Source: Paraglaciecola sp.
Lineage (GTDB): Bacteria > Pseudomonadota > Gammaproteobacteria > Enterobacterales > Alteromonadaceae
Assembly: GCA_009993955.1 (NCBI GenBank)
Contig: JAACSL010000006.1
Span: 1 to 64,000, forward strand
Reading direction: 5' to 3'
Length of the DNA: 64,000 nt
Every line of letters begins with the position of its first letter. Within the stretch, counting starts at the first letter, position 1. The notes beneath the pieces were generated by a model, which saw only the letters and a program-made list of their open reading frames with translations, ran no database searches and was not told where the DNA came from. A program made the translations under genes and the position numbers. Below, piece by piece: positions 26,678-36,355 of the stretch.

Positions 26678-28777
26678 ATGGAACTAGCCTCGTATTTTAA
26701 TCAGATTGACCAGAAGCAAATTAAATCCATTGCTTCTGGCTTGGGTGCGCCAATTGTGCTGTTGGCCATCATGGGCATGGTTATCTTGCCGATGCCTGCT
26801 TTCCTGCTCGATATCCTATTTAGTTTCAACATTGCCTTGTCGTTAGTGGTGATTTTGGTGTCGATGTTTACCAAAAAACCCGTTGATTTTGGCATATTTC
26901 CCTTAGTACTGCTCATCGCCACCGTATTGCGATTGGCCCTAAATGTGGCGTCTACACGCATTGTATTGTTAGAGGGACACGAGGGAGGCGATGCAGCAGG
27001 TAAGGTAATTGAAGCCTTTGGTGCCGTGGTTATTGGCGGTAACTACGCCGTAGGTATCGTGGTATTTGCTATCTTGCTGATCATCAACTTTAAGGTGGTT
27101 ACAGCTGGTGCAGGGCGAATTTCCGAAGTTAGCGCTCGGTTTACCCTCGACGCAATGCCCGGCAAACAAATGGCCATCGATGCGGATTTGAATGCAGGAT
27201 TCATCGATCAGGATGAAGCACGCAAACGACGCATGGAAATCACCAGTGAGGCTGACTTCTATGGCTCCATGGACGGTGCGTCCAAGTTTGTCAAAGGCGA
27301 TGCCGTTGCCGGTCTGTTTATCATGTTAATCAACATCGTCGGTGGTTTATTCATCGGCATGATCCAACATGATTTGCCATTTGGTCAAGCTATTGAAATA
27401 TATACATTATTAACCATTGGTGATGGCTTGGTAGCACAAATTCCTTCGCTACTTTTATCCATCGCTACTGCGATCATTGTGACCCGTGAAAATGATTCAC
27501 AAGAGATGGGGCAGGAGATTACACGGCAATTGGGTAATCAGCAGGCACTGTACATTACCTGCGGTATTCTTTTTGTAATGGGCATTGTGCCAGGTATGCC
27601 GCATATCGCCTTTTTAGGTTTTAGTGCCGTGGTCGGGGGCTATGCTTATTATAACCATTGGCGCGCCCAGAAATTGGCCAACGAACCAGAGGTCATCACC
27701 AACCTCCCAGAACAAAACCGCCAACCAGCGGAAATCAAAGAACTGGGTTGGGACGATGTTCAGCACGTGGATACCATTGGTTTGGAAGTTGGCTATCGCT
27801 TGATCCCACTGGTGGACAAAGCCCAAGGTGGCGAATTGTTGACACGTATTAAAGGTGTGCGCAAAAAGCTCTCACAAGAACTGGGTTTTCTTATCCCACC
27901 CGTGCATATTCGTGACAATTTGGACTTAAATCCCAACAGCTACACCATATCAATGCTGGGTGTCACCGTCGGTGAGTCAGAATTAAGTCATGACGATGAA
28001 TTGGCGATTAACCCCGGTCAAGTTTTTGGCAAAGTAGAAGGCAAGCCAACCAAAGATCCTGCTTTTGGCTTGGATGCGGTATGGATCAGAGCCAGTCAGC
28101 GCGAACATGCTCAGACTTTAGGCTACACCGTGGTTGATGCAGCGACCGTGGTTGCCACTCACCTCAGTCAATTACTCACCAACAATGCTTACCAGCTGCT
28201 GGGTTATGAAGAAGTTCAGCAACTTCTTGATTTACTTGCGAAAAATAGTCCAAAACTGGTGGAAGGTTTGGTGCCAGATATTCTGCCTCTTGGCACAGTA
28301 GTGAAAATTTTGCAGACCTTGTTATCTGAGGGCGTACCTATTCGCGATATGCGCAGCATCGTGCAAACCCTCTGCGAATATGGGCCTAAGAGCCAAGATC
28401 CTGACGTGCTGGTCTCAGCAGTGCGCATTGCGCTTAAACGCTTGATTATTCAACAAATTAACGGCGGAACCAATGAGATCCCAGTGATCACCTTGGCACC
28501 CGAGTTGGAACAGATGTTGCACCAATCATTGCAAGCAGGTGGTGCAGATGGTGCGGGTATTGAACCGGGTTTAGCTGAGCGTCTGCAAAGTTCCCTCAGT
28601 GAAGCTGCCCAGCAGCAAGAATTAGCCGGAGAACCAGCAGTATTGCTGACCTCAGGTATGTTAAGACCCGTGTTATCAAAATTTTTGAAGCAAGCCGTCA
28701 GTGGCTTACATGTGCTGTCATATCAGGAAATCCCGGATGACAAACAAATCAGAATTGTTAGTGCAGTTGGCAAGTAA
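26678..28777 (+). CDS. flhA: Flagellar export protein FlhA
   Basis: The 699-residue protein has about eight membrane helices (1-330), including the signature region ALNVASTRIVLLEGHEG, and a large cytoplasmic domain that forms the nonameric ring for export chaperones. Length is standard. The ATG at 26678 lies just downstream of the sigma-54 promoter. flhF follows after 30 bases. Confidence 0.96.
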   Translation: MELASYFNQIDQKQIKSIASGLGAPIVLLAIMGMVILPMPAFLLDILFSFNIALSLVVILVSMFTKKPVDFGIFPLVLLIATVLRLALNVASTRIVLLEGHEGGDAAGKVIEAFGAVVIGGNYAVGIVVFAILLIINFKVVTAGAGRISEVSARFTLDAMPGKQMAIDADLNAGFIDQDEARKRRMEITSEADFYGSMDGASKFVKGDAVAGLFIMLINIVGGLFIGMIQHDLPFGQAIEIYTLLTIGDGLVAQIPSLLLSIATAIIVTRENDSQEMGQEITRQLGNQQALYITCGILFVMGIVPGMPHIAFLGFSAVVGGYAYYNHWRAQKLANEPEVITNLPEQNRQPAEIKELGWDDVQHVDTIGLEVGYRLIPLVDKAQGGELLTRIKGVRKKLSQELGFLIPPVHIRDNLDLNPNSYTISMLGVTVGESELSHDDELAINPGQVFGKVEGKPTKDPAFGLDAVWIRASQREHAQTLGYTVVDAATVVATHLSQLLTNNAYQLLGYEEVQQLLDLLAKNSPKLVEGLVPDILPLGTVVKILQTLLSEGVPIRDMRSIVQTLCEYGPKSQDPDVLVSAVRIALKRLIIQQINGGTNEIPVITLAPELEQMLHQSLQAGGADGAGIEPGLAERLQSSLSEAAQQQELAGEPAVLLTSGMLRPVLSKFLKQAVSGLHVLSYQEIPDDKQIRIVSAVGK

Positions 28778-28807
28778 AACGATGCACATGGCAAATAAGG
28801 GGGTAGT

Positions 28808-30097
28808 GTGAAAATCAGACGTTTCTACGGTAAAGACATGCGGGATGTGCTCAAACAAGTCAAAGATGAGTTGGGCGGTGACGCGGTCATTATGTCGAAT
28901 AAAAAGCATGCTGAAGGTATTGAGATCGTTGCAGCCTATGATAAAGAACCGGTGGCGAGCTTAAAACCTGCATCCACGCCGACGAAATCGCCGGCTTTTA
29001 AAGGCAAAACCCCAACGCTGAGTGAGATCATCGGTGATTCTGGCCCTGACAGTTTACGTGCCTTATTGGAAAAACAGGCGCAGCAGAGTTCGCCGAATAC
29101 GCAACCTAAGGCCGCGCCAGCCATTCAGAGCGAGCAAAAGAAAAACAGTCCTACCCCAGAAGTTGCTACTAGAAAATCTGAATTAGACGACATGCGTCAA
29201 GAATTGTCTTCCCTGCGCAATATTCTGCAGTTTCAAGTGGCTGGTTTGCTGAAACAAGATAAGGAACGCCGTCATCCCTTGCACGGTTACCTCGTTTCAC
29301 GTTTACAGCAGATGGGCCTGCCCAGTGATTTGGCCGAAGATGTGGTGACCTATGCGCCGGCTAATGCTAACGAGCGTGAAGCTTGGTTGTTTGTCTTGAG
29401 GTTGTTGGCTAATAAATTACAAACACGTCCTGATGACATACTCACCCACGGTGGAGTGGTGGCGTTGATGGGACCCACCGGCACGGGTAAGACTACCACG
29501 GCTGCTAAGTTGGCCGCGCAAGCCGCACAGAGATTTGGTGCTGATCAAGTGGCTATTATCACCCTCGATAACTACCGCATTGCCGCATTTGAACAAGTGG
29601 CAACTTATGCACGCATTATCGGCTGTAGCGTAAAACAAGCACAAAGCGCCAATGAATTGTCAGATTTACTTTTTCAATTTCGCAATAAACGTTTAGTGAT
29701 TATTGATACGGCGGGCTTTGGTCAAAGAGATGTGAGACTAATCAAGCAGTTAGAGACTTTAAATCAGAGTAACTGTGCTACTATCAAAAAATACTTAGTA
29801 TTGCAGGCAAACTGTCAATATCAGGTCTTGCAACAGAGTATCAAGGTATATCGACAGGTTTCTCTGCATGGGTGTATATTGACTAAGTTGGACGAGTGTT
29901 ACAGTCTTGGCGAAGCGGTCAGTGCAGCCATAGAATTTAAACTGCCTGTCTGTTATTTAACCAATGGACAGCGGGTTCCAGAAGATATTCAAGTGGCTGA
30001 TGCAAAATTTTTGATTAGCAGTGCCGCTAAGCTTTATAAAAAATATGGTTTAATTCATACTACTGAAAATTACGCTCAAAACGCAGTGGCAGTATGA
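28808..30097 (+). CDS. flhF: Polar flagellar GTPase FlhF
   Basis: FlhF is an SRP-type GTPase that places the flagellum at the cell pole. The 429-residue protein has a basic N-terminal B domain with a Pro/Lys-rich linker (about 50-130), an N domain, and a G domain with P-loop GPTGTGKTTTAAKL (about 222-235), DTAGFGQRD and TKLDE. It starts at GTG 28808. Its stop overlaps the start of flhG (ATGA), which encodes its partner. Confidence 0.95.
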   Translation: MKIRRFYGKDMRDVLKQVKDELGGDAVIMSNKKHAEGIEIVAAYDKEPVASLKPASTPTKSPAFKGKTPTLSEIIGDSGPDSLRALLEKQAQQSSPNTQPKAAPAIQSEQKKNSPTPEVATRKSELDDMRQELSSLRNILQFQVAGLLKQDKERRHPLHGYLVSRLQQMGLPSDLAEDVVTYAPANANEREAWLFVLRLLANKLQTRPDDILTHGGVVALMGPTGTGKTTTAAKLAAQAAQRFGADQVAIITLDNYRIAAFEQVATYARIIGCSVKQAQSANELSDLLFQFRNKRLVIIDTAGFGQRDVRLIKQLETLNQSNCATIKKYLVLQANCQYQVLQQSIKVYRQVSLHGCILTKLDECYSLGEAVSAAIEFKLPVCYLTNGQRVPEDIQVADAKFLISSAAKLYKKYGLIHTTENYAQNAVAV

Positions 30098-30960
30098 TTG
30101 AGGATCAAGCGAGTAGCTTACGAAGAATGAATCAATCTCGATTAATAAAAGTAATTGCAGTAACCGGTGGTAAAGGCGGCGTTGGTAAAACCAATGTCAC
30201 CCTTAATACTGCCATTTCTCTTGCCCAGCAGGGCAAACGTGTCATGGTATTGGATGCGGACCTTGGTCTGGCTAACGTCGATGTACTGCTTGGTCTACGC
30301 GTTGAAAAAAATCTTTCTCATGTTTTGTCCGGGGAATGCACCCTTGATGAAGTGTTAGTTGAAGGCCCTTACGGCATTAAAATAGCGCCGGCTACTTCAG
30401 GCAGTCAATCCATGACTGAACTGACTTCTGTTGAACACGCTGGTTTAATTCGAGCATTCAGTGAATTGCAATCACAAATTGACGTATTAATCGTTGACAC
30501 TGCCGCTGGTATTTCTGACATGGTGTTGAGTTTTTCACGAGCCTCTCAAGACATTTTGATGGTGGTATGTGACGAACCTACCTCACTCACAGACGCCTAC
30601 GCGTTGATTAAAATCTTAAACAAAGACCACGGTATTTTTCGCTTCAAGATTGTGGCGAACATGGTGAGAAGTGCACGTGAAGGTGACGAACTTTTTGCCA
30701 AACTAACCAAAGTCACCAACCGCTTTTTGGATGTTGCACTTGAACTGGTTGCGGTCATTCCTTTTGATGAAAATGTACGTAAATCTGTACGCAAGCAAAA
30801 AGCCATCGTTGAAGCTTATCCCACTTCACCCGCCGCTATGGCGATACGAAAGCTAGCTAAAAAAGCCATCGAGTGGCCAATTCCAACTCAACCTGGTGGT
30901 CACCTTGAGTTCTTTTTAGAACAATTGGTGAGCAAAAAAGCGGTAGGCGAACGCCGGTGA
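30094..30960 (+). CDS. flhG: Flagellar number regulator FlhG (MinD/FleN-like ATPase)
   Basis: FlhG is a MinD/ParA-family ATPase that limits flagellar number by acting on FlhF and FlrA. The 288-residue protein has the deviant Walker A GGKGGVGKTN (about 25-34), the VLDADLGLANVD motif and VDTAAGISDM. The start overlaps flhF by four bases and the stop overlaps fliA (GTGA), so the three are translationally linked. Confidence 0.94.
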   Translation: MIEDQASSLRRMNQSRLIKVIAVTGGKGGVGKTNVTLNTAISLAQQGKRVMVLDADLGLANVDVLLGLRVEKNLSHVLSGECTLDEVLVEGPYGIKIAPATSGSQSMTELTSVEHAGLIRAFSELQSQIDVLIVDTAAGISDMVLSFSRASQDILMVVCDEPTSLTDAYALIKILNKDHGIFRFKIVANMVRSAREGDELFAKLTKVTNRFLDVALELVAVIPFDENVRKSVRKQKAIVEAYPTSPAAMAIRKLAKKAIEWPIPTQPGGHLEFFLEQLVSKKAVGERR

Positions 30961-31688
30961 ACAGTAAAGCTGCTGCCTATCAACAGTTAGCCGATAAAAA
31001 TGAATTGGTCGAACGTCATGCGCCTTTGGTCAAACGTATTGCCCATCATTTGTTAGCCCGCCTGCCTGCCAGCGTCTTAGTCGATGACTTAATCCAAGCA
31101 GGCATGATTGGTTTACTTGAAGCATCGCGCAATTTTGATGGCAGTAAGGGCGCAAGTTTTGAGACTTTCGCCGGTATCCGTATTCGCGGTTCCATGCTTG
31201 ATGAAATTCGTAAAGGTGATTGGACCCCGCGCTCCGTGCACAAAAATGGTCGCGCCATCAGTGAAGCGATTCGTCAGGTAGAACGCGAAACCGGACGTGA
31301 TGCCCGCGACGTTGATGTGGCTGAAAAACTGCAAGTTGGCATTGATGAATATCACCAGATGTTGCTTGAGGTAAATTCAGGCAAACTCATTGGCATTGAA
31401 GATCTTGGGGTCACGGAAGATGTGGTCAGCAGCGAAGAAAGTAAGGGGCACGATTCTCCCTTTGAAGATTTGTTGCAAGGTTCATTTCAAAAAGCCTTGG
31501 CTCATGCTATTACTACGTTGCCAGAGAGAGAAGCAATCGTGCTCTCCCTGTATTATGATGAAGAATTGAATTTGCGAGAAATTGGTGAAGTTCTGGATGT
31601 CAGTGAGTCACGAGTCAGTCAAATACATAGTCAGGCCATGTTGAAACTTAAAGTACGCATGCAATCTTGGCGTTCTAACGAAAATTAA
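30957..31688 (+). CDS. fliA: Flagellar sigma factor FliA (sigma-28)
   Basis: The 243-residue protein has sigma regions 2 (DDLIQAGMIGLLEASRNFD, then FETFAGIRIRGSMLDEIRK), 3 and 4 (LPEREAIVLSLYYDEELNLREIGEVL). FliA directs late flagellar and chemotaxis genes and is held by FlgM, which is not in this window. The start is a GTG overlapping the flhG stop. The che genes follow after 41 bases. Confidence 0.96.
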   Translation: MNSKAAAYQQLADKNELVERHAPLVKRIAHHLLARLPASVLVDDLIQAGMIGLLEASRNFDGSKGASFETFAGIRIRGSMLDEIRKGDWTPRSVHKNGRAISEAIRQVERETGRDARDVDVAEKLQVGIDEYHQMLLEVNSGKLIGIEDLGVTEDVVSSEESKGHDSPFEDLLQGSFQKALAHAITTLPEREAIVLSLYYDEELNLREIGEVLDVSESRVSQIHSQAMLKLKVRMQSWRSNEN

Positions 31689-31729
31689 AATAGTAAAAAA
31701 ACGGGTTTGTACCCTCACCGGAGGTAGTT

Positions 31730-32113
31730 TTGGATAAGAATATGAAGATTCTTGTTGTTGATGATTTCTCAACAATGCGTCGGATTATCAAGAACTTACT
31801 TAAAGATCTTGGCTTTACGAATATACAAGAAGCAGATGATGGCAGCACGGCGCTCCCCATGTTACAGCAAGGCGATTTTGACTTTGTTGTTACTGATTGG
31901 AACATGCCGGGGATGCAAGGAATTGATTTGCTGAGGGCGATCCGTTCCAACCCCAGTTTAAAACATATTCCGGTCTTGATGGTAACGGCAGAAGCGAAAA
32001 AAGAGCAGATCGTCGCAGCGGCACAAGCGGGGGTAAATGGTTACGTTATCAAACCGTTCACCGCAGCCACACTTAAAGAGAAATTGGCAAAAATATTTGA
32101 ACGCTTAGGTTAA
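31730..32113 (+). CDS. cheY: Chemotaxis response regulator CheY
   Basis: This single receiver domain of 127 residues has the acidic pair in VVDDFST, the phospho-acceptor Asp in [10 protein letters not shown] (about 56), Thr in MVTAEAKKE and Lys in VIKPF. Phospho-CheY binds FliM to reverse rotation. The start is TTG at 31730, preferred because CGGAGG lies five bases upstream; ATG at 31742 is the alternative and would lose four residues. Confidence 0.95.
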   Translation: MDKNMKILVVDDFSTMRRIIKNLLKDLGFTNIQEADDGSTALPMLQQGDFDFVVTDWNMPGMQGIDLLRAIRSNPSLKHIPVLMVTAEAKKEQIVAAAQAGVNGYVIKPFTAATLKEKLAKIFERLG

Positions 32114-32146
32114 TTTCAGGCTGCCCTGATCAAGAGGAAAGACAGT

Positions 32147-32911
32147 ATGAAAACCGCAAGCTCAGCGCCTATTTCGTTGGATGATGCCAAGCAACTCGTT
32201 GTGTTATTGGAAAATAATGACAACCAAGGAGCCAGAGACCTATTAGACTCTGTGGGTGTGCAAAATTCAGTAGAGTTGTTTGCCGAAGTGGGTAAATTGA
32301 CTCGCCAGTTACATGATTCATTGAACAATTTTCAACTCGATGATCGCATCGTCAATATGGCAAAGGAAGATATTCCTGATGCTCAAACACGCTTGAATTA
32401 CGTGATTCAAGCAACAGAAGATGCGGCCAATAAAACCATGGATTTGGTGGATTCTTGTATGCCTTTGGCAGAAAGAGTGCACAGTGGCATGATTGAATTG
32501 CTACCTGAATGGAAAAAGTTAATGTCTCGGCAGCTTAAGTTGGGAGAATTTAACCAACTTTGCCATCGTATGGACGACTTTTTGCAGCATGGCAGCGAGG
32601 ATACGGAAAAACTGACTGGATTGTTAACTGAAGTGCTCATGGCTCAAGGTTATCAAGACTTAACAGGTCAAGTAATACGGCGTGTTATCGACTTAGTCAA
32701 AGAAGTTGAAGACAATTTGGTATACATGCTAACCATGTTTGGTGGTGTCGACGGTAAAGACGGCAAACCACGCAAAGAAAAGGCTAAGAAATCAGATACT
32801 AAGGCCGATATGATAAAAGCTGAAGGGCCTATTTTAGATGCAGAAAGTCGCGAAGATGTAGCATCAGACCAGGTTGATGTTGATGATTTACTTTCGAGTC
32901 TTGGATTTTAG
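32147..32911 (+). CDS. cheZ: CheY phosphatase CheZ
   Basis: The 254-residue helical protein has the catalytic region LMAQGYQDLTGQVIRRVIDLV, with the conserved DLTGQ glutamine, and the C-terminal CheY-binding peptide VDVDDLLSSLGF. The linker before it is Lys/Glu-rich. It follows cheY by 33 bases and removes phosphate from CheY. Confidence 0.95.
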   Translation: MKTASSAPISLDDAKQLVVLLENNDNQGARDLLDSVGVQNSVELFAEVGKLTRQLHDSLNNFQLDDRIVNMAKEDIPDAQTRLNYVIQATEDAANKTMDLVDSCMPLAERVHSGMIELLPEWKKLMSRQLKLGEFNQLCHRMDDFLQHGSEDTEKLTGLLTEVLMAQGYQDLTGQVIRRVIDLVKEVEDNLVYMLTMFGGVDGKDGKPRKEKAKKSDTKADMIKAEGPILDAESREDVASDQVDVDDLLSSLGF

Positions 32912-32922
32912 GGGTAGAGCGT

Positions 32923-35115
32923 ATGGCTTTTGATGTTGATGAGGATATTTTACAAGACTTTCTAGTTGAAGCTGGTGAGATCTTAGAACAGCTACAAGAG
33001 CAATTAGTCGACCTTGAAAATAATCCAGACGATGCTGCCTTGTTAAATGCCATCTTTCGCGGCTACCACACGGTAAAAGGTGGGGCTGGTTTTCTGTCCT
33101 TAACCGAGCTTGTTGATATTTGCCATGGTGCAGAAAACGTCTTTGACGTCATGCGAAATGGACAACGCACGCTGACGCCAGAATTGATGGACGTCATCTT
33201 ACAAGCCACCGATGAAGTGGTGAAGATGTTTGACAGTGTCAAAGCGGGTCAACCTCTGGTTGCTGCAGGACAAGACTTGTTGGATACCTTACATCGCCTC
33301 AGCCGGCCTGAATCTGAAGATGAAGACACCGGCGCCCATGCCAGTGAAGCGCCATCTGCAAGCGCGGCTGTCAGTGCGGCCGTGCCAGAAACACAAAGCT
33401 CCCCCAGTGAAGGTGATGATTTTAGTGAGGCCGAGTTTGAAGCTTTACTCGATGAATTACACGGTAACGCTGCACCAGCCTCTGTAGAGAAAGCCACATC
33501 AGCATCAGTAACGGGTGCTGCTGATGAAGACATTAGTGATGATGAATTTGAAGCCTTACTCGACCAATTGCACGGTAAAGGCCAATTTAAAGCTGAAGCT
33601 GAAGTCGAGGCTGCACCTAAACCTGCTAATAAACCCGCGGCCAATGCACTCAAAAGCAATAGTACTGCTGCGGCCAGTGATGAAATTACCGACGATGAAT
33701 TTGAAGCATTACTCGATGAATTACATGGTAAGGGTAACGCGCCAAAACTGGCCGACGAGGGCAAATCTGCAGTAGACGAACCTGTCAAACCAGTGAGTGC
33801 CAAACCAGTGGTGGCGAAGACCCCCGCGCCTGCAGCAAAACCAGAGCCAGCTCCTGCTGCGAAAAAAGCGCCTGAAAGCAAACCAGCAGCAGACGCTGAT
33901 TCCAAAGAAGATAAAAAGGGTGGTGCTGCGCCACAAGCCGAAACTACAGTTCGAGTAGATACTAAACGCCTAGACCAGATTATGAACATGGTGGGCGAAC
34001 TGGTTTTAGTGCGGAATCGTTTGATCAGTTTAGGTATTAATATCAACGATGAAAGTATGTCTAAAGCCATTGCCAACTTAGACGTAGTGACCGGTGATTT
34101 GCAAGGTGCGGTGATGAAAACCCGCATGCAACCCATTAAAAAGGTATTTGGCCGTTTTCCACGGGTTGTTCGTGACTTAGCACGCACCTTGAAAAAAGAA
34201 ATTACCCTTGAATTAGAGGGTGAAGAAACTGATTTAGATAAAAACTTGGTTGAAGCCCTCGCCGATCCCTTAGTGCATTTGGTGCGCAATTCGGTGGATC
34301 ATGGCATTGAATCACCAGAAGATCGCAAAGCTGCCGGTAAACCCACTATGGGCACGGTTAAGTTAGCCGCCTCACAAGAGGGTGATCATATTCTGTTAAC
34401 CATCACTGATGATGGTAAGGGTATGGATCCAGAAAAACTCAAAGAAATCGCCATTAAGCGTGGTGTCATGGATGCCGACACAGCCGCGCGAATGACCGAT
34501 GTAGAAGCCTTTAACCTTATTTTTGCTCCCGGTTTTTCAACAAAAACTGAGATCTCTGAGGTGTCTGGCCGTGGTGTTGGAATGGACGTGGTTAAAACCA
34601 AAATTAACCAACTAAACGGTACAGTTAAAATTGATTCTAAGCTTGGTATCGGCACAACCTTAGAAATTAAAGTTCCGCTAACCTTGGCTATTTTACCGAC
34701 CTTAATGATTGTTGTCGGTGAACAAACTTTTGCCTTGCCTTTAGGTTCAGTTAACGAAATTATCAACGTCGACGTGAGTAAAACCAATACCGTTGATGGG
34801 CAGTTAACCATGATCGTGCGTTCTAAAGCGATTCCGTTATTTTACTTACGTGAATGGTTAACGCGCACACCTGGTAAACACGGGATAATTGATAAGACAA
34901 AAGGCCATGTGGTTGTTGTGCAAATTGGCACCAAGCAACTTGGCTTTGTGGTTGATGCATTGATAGGTCAAGAGGAAGTGGTGATCAAACCGCTTGACGA
35001 ATTATTGCAGGGCACACCAGGTATGGCTGGTGCAACCATTACTAGTGATGGTGGTATCGCGTTAATACTAGATGTCCCGGGGCTACTGAAGCGTTATGCT
35101 GCCAAAAAATCCTAG
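32923..35115 (+). CDS. cheA: Chemotaxis histidine kinase CheA with repeated linker motif
   Basis: CheA phosphorylates CheY and CheB. The 730-residue protein has P1 (phospho-acceptor His49 in FRGYHTVKGGAGF), P3 dimerisation (VDTKRLDQIMNMVGELVLVR), the P4 kinase (HLVRNSVDHGIE, DDGKGMDPEKL, GRGVGMDVVKT) and the CheW-like P5. Between P1 and P3 I see no clear P2. Instead a 14-residue acidic/hydrophobic motif with consensus DDEFEALLDELHGK occurs three times (about 167-182, 205-219 and 256-270), separated by Ala/Pro-rich linkers. In Vibrio a linker domain of CheA (LID) binds ParP and ParC, both encoded just downstream; equating these repeats with that domain is my inference. Confidence 0.94.
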   Translation: MAFDVDEDILQDFLVEAGEILEQLQEQLVDLENNPDDAALLNAIFRGYHTVKGGAGFLSLTELVDICHGAENVFDVMRNGQRTLTPELMDVILQATDEVVKMFDSVKAGQPLVAAGQDLLDTLHRLSRPESEDEDTGAHASEAPSASAAVSAAVPETQSSPSEGDDFSEAEFEALLDELHGNAAPASVEKATSASVTGAADEDISDDEFEALLDQLHGKGQFKAEAEVEAAPKPANKPAANALKSNSTAAASDEITDDEFEALLDELHGKGNAPKLADEGKSAVDEPVKPVSAKPVVAKTPAPAAKPEPAPAAKKAPESKPAADADSKEDKKGGAAPQAETTVRVDTKRLDQIMNMVGELVLVRNRLISLGININDESMSKAIANLDVVTGDLQGAVMKTRMQPIKKVFGRFPRVVRDLARTLKKEITLELEGEETDLDKNLVEALADPLVHLVRNSVDHGIESPEDRKAAGKPTMGTVKLAASQEGDHILLTITDDGKGMDPEKLKEIAIKRGVMDADTAARMTDVEAFNLIFAPGFSTKTEISEVSGRGVGMDVVKTKINQLNGTVKIDSKLGIGTTLEIKVPLTLAILPTLMIVVGEQTFALPLGSVNEIINVDVSKTNTVDGQLTMIVRSKAIPLFYLREWLTRTPGKHGIIDKTKGHVVVVQIGTKQLGFVVDALIGQEEVVIKPLDELLQGTPGMAGATITSDGGIALILDVPGLLKRYAAKKS

Positions 35116-35160
35116 TGCCATTAGACTGAGTAACATTGTATGAGGTTCCAAAAAGTTTAG

Positions 35161-36267
35161 ATGGCATATCGGATTCTCATCGTTGATGATTCTACTTTTT
35201 TTAGACGTCGTATTTCGCAAATTCTACAACAGGACCCTGAGCTGGTTGTAGTTGGTGAAGCACGAGATGGTCTTGAGGCCATTGAATTAGTCAAGACCCT
35301 CAAACCAGATGTTGTCACCATGGATATTGAGATGCCAGTGATGGATGGCATTACCGCCGTGAAAAAAATCATGGCGCAGAGCCCTGTTCCCATCATTATG
35401 TTTTCCTCCTTGACTCAGGAAGGTGCGCAAGCAACTCTCGATGCCTTGGATGCTGGCGCAGTAGATTTTTTACCTAAGAAATTTGAAGACATCGCCCTTA
35501 ATAAAAAAGAAGTCGTGGCGCTGTTACAAGATAGGGTAAAAACCTTAGGCCGCAAAAAGAGCTACTCAAGTCCGCTGACAAGTCGTTTTTCCACTAGTTT
35601 GCCGCCAATTTCTGCAAATACTGCAAGCACTCACAGCGCACCAGCTGCCGTTATCAGCAGACCCTACAGTCCTCATTCTGGCCTTAAAAAACATTACAAG
35701 TGTTTAGCCATTGGCACGTCAACGGGTGGTCCGGTTGCCTTGCAAAAAATATTAATCGAGCTTCCTGCTGATTTCCCTTTACCCATTGTGATGGTGCAGC
35801 ATATGCCTGCCGCTTTCACCAAGGCTTTTGCCAGCCGTCTGAATGATCTATGTAAGATTCAGGTAAAAGAAGCGGAGCACGGTGATGTGCTCAAGGCGGG
35901 TACAGCTTATCTTGCTCCAGGCGGTCAACAGATGGTGATTGAAGGTCGTGCTACCCACGCCCAGATTAAGATATCGGCTGCTGAAATGTACCCACATGCT
36001 GCTTACAAACCCAGTGTTGATTTGACTTTTGAATCACTTGCCAGTGTTTATGGTGGTGATGTGTTGGGTATTATTTTGACGGGCATGGGGGCTGACGGCA
36101 GAGAGGGTTGCAAGGCCTTAAAAGACAAGGGGGCTCGAATTTGGGCGCAAGATGAAAAAAGCTCAGTTGTATATGGCATGCCCCAAGCAGTGACGGTGGC
36201 CAATATTGCCGAACATAATTTTGATATTGCTCAAATGGCGACCCAAATAAAATCTGAGATCGTATAG
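35161..36267 (+). CDS. cheB: Chemotaxis protein methylesterase CheB
   Basis: The 368-residue protein has an N-terminal receiver (Asp55 in TMDIEMPVMDG) and a C-terminal methylesterase with the catalytic Ser in GTSTGGP (about 186), His in VQHMPAAF and Asp in GMGADGREG. It removes methyl groups from chemoreceptor glutamates. The linker (about 135-175) is Ser/Pro-rich. cheR is not in this cluster. Confidence 0.95.
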   Translation: MAYRILIVDDSTFFRRRISQILQQDPELVVVGEARDGLEAIELVKTLKPDVVTMDIEMPVMDGITAVKKIMAQSPVPIIMFSSLTQEGAQATLDALDAGAVDFLPKKFEDIALNKKEVVALLQDRVKTLGRKKSYSSPLTSRFSTSLPPISANTASTHSAPAAVISRPYSPHSGLKKHYKCLAIGTSTGGPVALQKILIELPADFPLPIVMVQHMPAAFTKAFASRLNDLCKIQVKEAEHGDVLKAGTAYLAPGGQQMVIEGRATHAQIKISAAEMYPHAAYKPSVDLTFESLASVYGGDVLGIILTGMGADGREGCKALKDKGARIWAQDEKSSVVYGMPQAVTVANIAEHNFDIAQMATQIKSEIV

Positions 36268-36355
36268 TTTTTTGGTGGATCGATAATTTTTATTTTCCTA
36301 TTGCGGTACAAATACGCATCCATTGAGCAGTGTGTATGAACTATGAGGCTTCGAC

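Noticed and set aside
33249-34289. Long antisense ORF (346 residues) inside cheA
   Set aside because: It is Ser/Ala-rich, mirrors the codon bias of cheA and lacks a ribosome-binding site; it is a shadow of the real gene.
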